This document shows positions 59,287 to 64,000 of a stretch of DNA of 64,000 nucleotides, piece after piece. The stretch covers positions 3,100,001-3,164,000 of the forward strand of contig NZ_CP133888.1 of assembly GCF_041228405.1 (NCBI RefSeq), given 5' to 3'. Below the pieces are notes generated by a model. It was not told where the DNA came from. It did not search any database and worked only from the letters and a program-made list of their open reading frames with translations. Source of the DNA: Salinilacustrithrix flava (GTDB lineage Bacteria > Actinomycetota > Acidimicrobiia > Acidimicrobiales > Salinilacustritrichaceae). Made by a program: the position numbers and the translations under genes. Within the stretch, counting starts at the first letter, position 1. Every line of letters begins with the position of its first letter.

Positions 59287-59309
59287 GGAGACCAGGTCAG
59301 GCGGTCAGG

Positions 59310-59741
59310 TCAGGAGGTCGGCGGTTTGACCCGACCGACGACGATGCCCCGGATCGCATCGGCAGGCACCCGACCGTGGTGGCGGCTGTCGGTGGACAGC
59401 TCGCGCTGGTCGCCGACCGCCACCCAGCCGGGCCCGGCGGCGACCCGGTCGTCGCCGTCCTCCCAGGGCTCGCCGGGCTCGGCCACCAGGCGCTTGACGC
59501 CGATGAGGTCGTGCTCCCAGGGCAGCGCGATCACCGCGATGCGGCTGCGACGGGGCCGGAGGAACCGGCCCAGGATCGAGTCGGCCCGCACGGAGATGAC
59601 GGTGTCCCGGGGCCGCAGCGTGGGGATCATCGACTCGCCGCGGACCAGGTGGCGCTCCAGCGAGGAGGCCGCCGCGACGCCGACCGCGACCCCCGTGGCG
59701 GCGCCGATCAGCGCCGCTAGGGTCCGGGCACGAGTGTCCAT
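59310..59741 (-). CDS. sodX: Nickel superoxide dismutase maturation protease (S26 family)
   Basis: A 143-residue signal-peptidase-like protease with an N-terminal hydrophobic helix (LAALIGAATGVAVGVAAA), catalytic Ser37 in GESMIPTL and Lys83 in GVKRLVAEPGE. WVAVGDQRELSTDSRHHG is the conserved C-terminal block. SodX enzymes remove the leader of Ni-SOD to expose the nickel-binding His1. The assignment rests on size and on sodN starting 28 bases away on the opposite strand. ATG 59741 is preceded by a purine-rich GTGAGG. Confidence 0.93.
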   Translation of the reverse strand: MDTRARTLAALIGAATGVAVGVAAASSLERHLVRGESMIPTLRPRDTVISVRADSILGRFLRPRRSRIAVIALPWEHDLIGVKRLVAEPGEPWEDGDDRVAAGPGWVAVGDQRELSTDSRHHGRVPADAIRGIVVGRVKPPTS

Positions 59742-59769
59742 CCTCACCACTGACCCCCAAGGAGCTCCC

Positions 59770-60183
59770 ATGAGCATTGTGTCCCGACTGCTCTCCGTCG
59801 CCGACCTCGATGATGCTGCCACGGCAGACGCCCACTGCGACCTCATGTGCGGCGTGTACAACCCCGCGCAGGCCCGCATCGAGGCCGAGTCCGTCCTCGA
59901 GACGATGAAGAAGTTCAACGCGTCGGACGACGACTACTTCAAGACCCGCTGCATCATCATCAAGGAGCAGCGCGCCCAGCTCGCCAAGGAGCACCTGTGG
60001 GTGCTGTGGACCGACTACTTCAAGCCGCCCCACGTCGAGCAGTTCCCCCAGCTCCACGACCTGTTCTGGCGGGCCACCAAGGCCGCCGGCGACGCCAAGA
60101 AGAGCAACGACGAGGCCGACGCCCAGAAGCTGCTCGACCTCATCGACGAGATCGCCGAGATCTTCGCCGAGACCAAGAAGTAG
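59770..60183 (+). CDS. sodN: Nickel superoxide dismutase
   Basis: A 137-residue precursor of the hexameric Ni enzyme that disproportionates superoxide. A 21-residue leader ends ATADA, after which the nickel hook begins HCDLMCGVY: His22 becomes His1, with Cys2 and Cys6 as ligands. The hook is normally HCDLPCGVY, so Pro5 is replaced here by Met. The mature part is 116 residues, close to the family norm, with NPAQARIEAESV and KEHLWVLWTDYFKPPH. ATG 59770 has AAGGAG about 5 bases upstream. It is divergent from sodX. Confidence 0.97.
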   Translation: MSIVSRLLSVADLDDAATADAHCDLMCGVYNPAQARIEAESVLETMKKFNASDDDYFKTRCIIIKEQRAQLAKEHLWVLWTDYFKPPHVEQFPQLHDLFWRATKAAGDAKKSNDEADAQKLLDLIDEIAEIFAETKK

Positions 60184-60210
60184 ACCAAGAAGTCGAACGA
60201 GAAGGGGCGC

Positions 60211-61272
60211 TCAGCGCTCCGACTCGAAGCTCGAGCGACGCTCGTGGCGCTCCAGTGCGAGCGCCACGAGCTCATCGAGCAGGCGGCCGTAGCTGAGGCC
60301 GCTCGCCTCCCACAGCTTGGGGTACTGGGAGATGGGGGTGAACCCGGGGATCGTGTTGACCTCGTTCACGAGGGGTCCGCGACCGTCCTCCTCCCAGAAG
60401 AAGTCGACCCGCGCCATGCCCTCGCACCGCAGGGCGGCGAAGGTCCGCAGGGCGATGTCGCGCAGCTCGTCGCTCATCGGCGCCGAGATCGGTGCGGGGA
60501 TCAGCAGCTCGGCACCGTCTTCGTACTTGTCGTCGTAGTCGTAGAAGTCGGCGCCCGGCCGCACCTCGCCGACCACCGAGGCGCGCGGCGTGAGGTTGCC
60601 GAGCACGCCGCACTCGAGCTCGCGGCCGACGATGTTCTCCTCGAAGACGAGCCACTCGTCGAAGCGGGACGCCTCGGCCACGGCGGCGGCCAGGTCCTCG
60701 ACCTGGTGCACCTTGGAGATGCCGATCGAGGAGCCCATGTTCGCCGGCTTCACGAACATCGGGAAGCCGAGCCGGTCGGCGGCGAGGGCGAGCAGGTCGT
60801 CGTCGATCTCGTGGCGGCGAGCGGACATCCACGCGCCCTGGGGGATGTCGTGGGCCGACAGCAGCTCCTTGGCCGCCACCTTGTCCATGGAGACCGACGA
60901 GCTGAGGACACCGCTGCCGACGTAGGGCACGCTGGCCATCTCGAGCAGGCCCTGGATGGTGCCGTCCTCACCGAAGGGGCCGTGCAGCAGCGGCAGCGCC
61001 ACCACGGGGATGTCTGCGCCACCGGGTGCGGCCGGCTGGGGCTGCAGAACGGTGACCGGTTCGACGGGCGTGCCGGTCACTGCCAGGGGATCGGGCAGCG
61101 GGCCTTGCGTCTGCAGCCAGGCGCCGTCGCGGGCGATGCCGACGGGAACCGTCTCGTAGCGGTCCGGGTCGAGGGCGCGCAGCACGTGCGTGGCGGTGGT
61201 GCAGCTCACCTCGTGCTCGGCCGAACGCCCCCCGAAGAGCACGACGAGCCGGACGCGATCGGGGAGGGCCAT
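60211..61272 (-). CDS. ddl: D-alanine-D-alanine ligase
   Basis: A 353-residue ATP-grasp enzyme that joins two D-alanines for peptidoglycan precursors. Signatures: LFGGRSAEHEVS at the N-terminus, HGPFGEDGTIQGLLE, VGSGVLSSSVSMDK, FVKPANMGSSIGISKV, and the metal-binding RVDFFWEE with NEVNTIPGFTPISQYPKLW. Length is normal. ATG 61272 is chosen; on the minus strand TACACT ends 8 bases upstream. The divergent neighbour is murF, whose product uses D-Ala-D-Ala, so one intergenic region of 40 bases serves two consecutive enzymes. Confidence 0.98.
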   Translation of the reverse strand: MALPDRVRLVVLFGGRSAEHEVSCTTATHVLRALDPDRYETVPVGIARDGAWLQTQGPLPDPLAVTGTPVEPVTVLQPQPAAPGGADIPVVALPLLHGPFGEDGTIQGLLEMASVPYVGSGVLSSSVSMDKVAAKELLSAHDIPQGAWMSARRHEIDDDLLALAADRLGFPMFVKPANMGSSIGISKVHQVEDLAAAVAEASRFDEWLVFEENIVGRELECGVLGNLTPRASVVGEVRPGADFYDYDDKYEDGAELLIPAPISAPMSDELRDIALRTFAALRCEGMARVDFFWEEDGRGPLVNEVNTIPGFTPISQYPKLWEASGLSYGRLLDELVALALERHERRSSFESER

Positions 61273-61312
61273 GGCGCGGGAGTGTAGGGAGCCGGCTGCC
61301 AGAATCCCGGGT
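61273..61312. promoter_or_regulatory. Divergent leaderless promoters of ddl and murF
   Basis: In the 40 bases between starts, minus-strand TACACT (61281-61286) lies 8 bases from the ddl ATG, and plus-strand CAGAAT (61300-61305) lies 7 bases from the murF GTG. Neither gene has a ribosome site. The two promoters are close enough to interfere with each other. Confidence 0.5.
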
Positions 61313-62620
61313 GTGGAGCTCACCATCGACGAGGTCGCCGCCGCCGTCCGCGGGGAGGTGGTCGGGCCCCCCACGACGATCTCGGGCGCGTGCATCGACT
61401 CCCGGCTGGCCGGCCCGGGCCAGCTGTTCGTGCCCCTCGTCGCCGAGCGTGACGGCCACGACTTCATCCCCGCCGCCATCGAAGCCGGGGCAGCCGCGTG
61501 CCTGACGAGCCGTGAGCCCCTGGAGGGGACGACGGCGGTCCTGGTCGACGACACGATGCGGGCCCTGACCCGCCTGGGATCGGTGGCACGGGACCGCCTC
61601 CCCGAGGCCGTCACCGGCATCACCGGCTCGGTGGGGAAGACCTCGGTGAAGGACCTGCTCGCGGCCGCGCTGGCCACCACGTACCGGACCGCCGCCAGCG
61701 AGAAGAGCTTCAACAACGAGATCGGCGTGCCGCTCACGCTGGTCAACGCGCCGGACGGCACCGAGCGGGTCGTCCTCGAGATGGGTGCTCGGGGCATCGG
61801 CCACATCCGCACGCTGTGTGACGTCGCCCGCCCGACGGTCGCGATCGTGACGATGGTGGCCGAGGTCCACACCTCCGAGTACGAGCACGGTCTCGACGAC
61901 GTGGCCCGGGCCAAGGGGGAGCTGGTCGAGGCGATCCCCGTCGACGGCCACGTCATCCTCAACGGCAGCGATGCCCGGGTGCGGGCCATGGCGTCTCGGA
62001 CCGACGCCCGGGTGCTCACCTACGGCGTGTCCGGCGACGTGGTCGCCCAGCGCGTCGACGTCGACGAGCACCTCCGGCCCCGGTTCCGACTGTCGTCGCC
62101 GTGGGGCACGGTTGACGTGCAGCTGGCGGTCCACGGCGTGCACCAGGTGGGCAACGCCCTCGCCGCCGCCGCTGCCGCACTCGTGCAGGACGTCCCGCTG
62201 GAGGCGGTGGCGGAAGGCCTCGGGTCGGCTGCGCTGTCGCCGTGGCGGATGGAGCTCGGCCACGCCGCGTCGGGTGCCACCGTGCTCAACGACGCCTACA
62301 ACTCGAACCCGACGGCCCTGGCCGCGGCGCTGCACTCGCTGGCCGCCCTCGATGCCGGCCGTCGCGTCGCCGTGCTCGGCGTCATGGCCGAGCTGGGCGA
62401 CGGCAGCGACGAGCGCCACGCCGAGATGGGCGAGCTGGCCGAGGACCTCGGCATCGAGGTCGTCACCGTCGACTGCCCGGCCTACGGCGTCGGCACCGAC
62501 GTGCCCACGGTGGAGGCCGCCGTCGACGCCCTCGGGTCCCTCGGCCCCGACCACGCCGTGCTCGTCAAGGCCAGCCGCTCCGCCGGCCTCGAGCGGGTCG
62601 CCACCCTGCTCCTCGGGTGA
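61313..62620 (+). CDS. murF: UDP-N-acetylmuramoyl-tripeptide--D-alanyl-D-alanine ligase
   Basis: A 435-residue Mur ligase that adds D-Ala-D-Ala to the UDP-MurNAc-tripeptide. The N-terminal substrate domain has SGACIDSR, the central ATPase has TGITGSVGKTSVKDLL (about residues 102-117) and EKSFNNEIGVPLTL, and the C-terminal part has NDAYNSNPTALAAAL, the MurF hallmark. GTG 61313 begins the family's usual first strand (VELTIDEVAAAV). It stands apart from any visible dcw cluster and is tail-to-tail with the DUF554 gene, with no gap. Confidence 0.97.
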   Translation: MELTIDEVAAAVRGEVVGPPTTISGACIDSRLAGPGQLFVPLVAERDGHDFIPAAIEAGAAACLTSREPLEGTTAVLVDDTMRALTRLGSVARDRLPEAVTGITGSVGKTSVKDLLAAALATTYRTAASEKSFNNEIGVPLTLVNAPDGTERVVLEMGARGIGHIRTLCDVARPTVAIVTMVAEVHTSEYEHGLDDVARAKGELVEAIPVDGHVILNGSDARVRAMASRTDARVLTYGVSGDVVAQRVDVDEHLRPRFRLSSPWGTVDVQLAVHGVHQVGNALAAAAAALVQDVPLEAVAEGLGSAALSPWRMELGHAASGATVLNDAYNSNPTALAAALHSLAALDAGRRVAVLGVMAELGDGSDERHAEMGELAEDLGIEVVTVDCPAYGVGTDVPTVEAAVDALGSLGPDHAVLVKASRSAGLERVATLLLG

Positions 62621-63385
62621 TCAGCTCGCGAAGACGGCGACGAGCACGGGTGCGATGGCGAGCGCCGGTAGGAACGACCCGACCTTGACCTTCTTGAGGT
62701 CGAGCAGCCGCAGGCCGATGCCGAGGATCATCACGCCGCCTGTGGCCTCGATCTCGGCGACCATGCGATCGTCGAGGAGCGAGTCGCCCACCGTGGCCCC
62801 GAGCAGGGTGATCGCGCCTTGGAGCACGGCGATGCTCAGGGCGCTGAAGCCGACGCCCCAGCCGTAGACGGCGGCGAAGGGGACCGAGACGAGGCCGTCG
62901 AGCGTGGCCTTGACGATCAGCAGCTCGCTGTCGCCGCTGATGCCGTCCTGCAGGGAGCCCACGATCATCATCGCCCCGATGCCGAAGGTGAGGCTGGCGA
63001 GCAGGAAGCCGTCGACGAAGGAGCGGCTCTCACCGGGCTCCCGGTCGATCTGGAGCTCGTCGGGATCGCGCTCGACGTAGCTGGCGATGGCCGGCTCCGA
63101 TGCGGCGGCCTCGACCAGCCGGCGGAGGCGCTCGCCCAGGGCCTCCAACCGGTCCTCGATGCGGATGAGCTCGCCGAGCACGCCGCCGGCGACGATGGCG
63201 ACCACCGGGAACACGGCGTTGCGCGTCTCGAGGAAGCTGGCGATGCCGACGCCGAGCACGATGAGGCCGATGCCGTCGAGGACGGTCGAGCGGACCCGCT
63301 CGGGCATGCGCCCGTGGAGCAGCACGCCGACGCCGGTGCCGGCCAGCACCGTGATCACGTTGACGATGGTTCCGAGACCGCGCAC
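62621..63385 (-). CDS. DUF554 membrane protein
   Basis: A 254-residue membrane protein of the DUF554 (YqgA/YdfK) family with about six or seven helices. Family landmarks include GTIVNVITVLAGTGVGVLL at the N-terminus, LASLTFGIGAMMIVGSLQDG, SVPFAAVYGWGVGFSALSIA and the C-terminal GVMILGIGLRLLDLKKVKVGSFLPAL. A hydrophilic loop at about 75-120 is charged and may be longer than usual. Possibly a transporter; no substrate is known. GTG 63385 lies 6 bases after TACGTT on the minus strand. Confidence 0.93.
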   Translation of the reverse strand: MRGLGTIVNVITVLAGTGVGVLLHGRMPERVRSTVLDGIGLIVLGVGIASFLETRNAVFPVVAIVAGGVLGELIRIEDRLEALGERLRRLVEAAASEPAIASYVERDPDELQIDREPGESRSFVDGFLLASLTFGIGAMMIVGSLQDGISGDSELLIVKATLDGLVSVPFAAVYGWGVGFSALSIAVLQGAITLLGATVGDSLLDDRMVAEIEATGGVMILGIGLRLLDLKKVKVGSFLPALAIAPVLVAVFAS

Positions 63386-63431
63386 CCGCCGAACGTAGCG
63401 ACGCGCCGGCGCAACGCCAGCACTGCCAGCT

Positions 63432-64000
63432 TCAGGAGGCGTGGGCGAGCACCGGTGGGAGCCCGTTGCCCATGAGCTCGACGAAGTTGCGCCGGTAGAA
63501 GCGGTCGCGGTCGTCGTCGGACACGCCGGCGGCGTCGAGGCTGGCCTCGAAGCGCTCGACCGGGCGCCGGCCGCCCTCGACGTGGGGGAAGTCGGTGCTG
63601 AACAGCACGGTTTCGGGCCCGGCCTGCTCGATGATCCAGCCGACGTCCTCGGTGGGGTAGGGCGTGAACCGCATCTGCCGGGACACGTACTCCGACGGGC
63701 GCAGCGACAGCTGCTGGAGGCGCTCCTCGTGGCGGTGGAACGCGTCGAAGGCCGACTCCATCTGGCGCATCCAGCCCGGCATCCAGATCGCGCCCTGCTC
63801 GATGACGCCGACGCGCAGGTCGGGGAACCGCTCGAACACGCCGTCGAAGAGCATCGTGGCCAGCGTCTGGGCCGGCGGGCCGGGGATGCCCATGTAGTCG
63901 ACGCAGCGGAAGTTCTCGTCGCCCCCGTGGAAGTCGGGCGGGATGGGCAGCCCGTTCTGGAAGTACATCGGGTCGATCAGCTCGCCGGTGCCGCCGACGT
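63432..64000 (-). CDS. Amidohydrolase_2-type metal-dependent hydrolase (5' truncated)
   Basis: The frame stays open to the window edge, so only the C-terminal 189 or so residues are present; an internal Met at 63968 is not the start. Recognisable segments are FDGVFERFPDLRVGVIEQGAIWMPGWM, YPTEDVGWIIEQAGPETVLFSTDFPHVEGG and FYRRNFVELMG, which match the C-terminal part of Amidohydrolase_2 (ACMSD-like) enzymes, with Asp of STDFPH as the metal or catalytic residue. The N-terminal HxH metal motif lies outside the window. Typical substrates are aromatic or small carboxylic acids; this one is unknown. Confidence 0.88.
   Translation of the reverse strand, partial: VGGTGELIDPMYFQNGLPIPPDFHGGDENFRCVDYMGIPGPPAQTLATMLFDGVFERFPDLRVGVIEQGAIWMPGWMRQMESAFDAFHRHEERLQQLSLRPSEYVSRQMRFTPYPTEDVGWIIEQAGPETVLFSTDFPHVEGGRRPVERFEASLDAAGVSDDDRDRFYRRNFVELMGNGLPPVLAHAS

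Noticed and set aside
1..64000. tRNA, rRNA or insertion sequence
   Set aside because: No cloverleaf with a CCA-type end, rRNA signature, transposase motif or paired terminal repeat was found by reading; a covariance-model search would be needed to exclude small RNAs.

Overview
The window is chromosomal DNA from a high-GC Gram-positive-type bacterium. The gene content suggests an actinobacterium, possibly of the Acidimicrobiia: a DUF222/HNH endonuclease with an SOS box, tandem TetR regulators, a WXG100/EccC type VII secretion locus, nickel superoxide dismutase with its protease, a mitochondrial-type aconitase, and many starts with no Shine-Dalgarno sequence but a TANNNT box 6-8 bases upstream. 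The class-level placement is inference. No rRNA, tRNA, insertion sequence, prophage or CRISPR array was seen.

Region 1 (1-24.2 kb) is a cell-surface region. Two giant secreted proteins (3-4430 plus strand, 15179-24211 minus strand) end in different versions of the same 40-42 residue FRPSxGRW tandem repeat. They bracket a nine-gene minus-strand exopolysaccharide locus: initiating sugar-phosphate transferase, Wzy-like polymerase, GT4, WecG/TagA glycosyltransferase, two sulfotransferases, Wzx-like flippase, acetyltransferase and sugar epimerase. The middle of this locus (about 5.7-12.7 kb) has visibly lower GC than both sides and looks like an exchanged cassette, perhaps making a sulfated polysaccharide. 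The right-hand giant protein carries three multicopper-oxidase-like modules and faces a divergent Met-rich membrane protein and a 39-residue micro-ORF.

Region 2 (25-41.5 kb) is regulation and central metabolism. It holds three paralogous double-TetR regulators with an SOS-controlled HNH gene among them, a PAS-GGDEF protein, PEP carboxylase, a PAS-only protein and a winged-helix regulator whose receiver has lost its phosphorylation site. These are followed by a camelysin-like / SipW-type peptidase / RTX-like operon and by aconitase divergent from a GntR regulator.

Region 3 (41.5-48.3 kb) is a compact type VII secretion locus: an EccC ATPase with a fused ubiquitin-like N-terminus, two WXG100-like proteins, a larger WXG protein resembling toxin N-terminal regions, and an SseB-domain protein. 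EccB, EccD, EccE and MycP are absent.

Region 4 (48.3-56.9 kb) is a minus-strand lipid-type operon: fatty acyl reductase fused to a HAD hydrolase, zinc alcohol dehydrogenase, LarA-like protein, PlsC acyltransferase and an unknown protein. An alpha/beta hydrolase and a divergent TetR follow. The operator TTACCnnnnGGTA lies at both promoters. Region 5 (56.9-64 kb) holds a DUF4349 lipoprotein, an MFS exporter, sodX/sodN, divergent ddl and murF, a DUF554 membrane protein and a truncated amidohydrolase.
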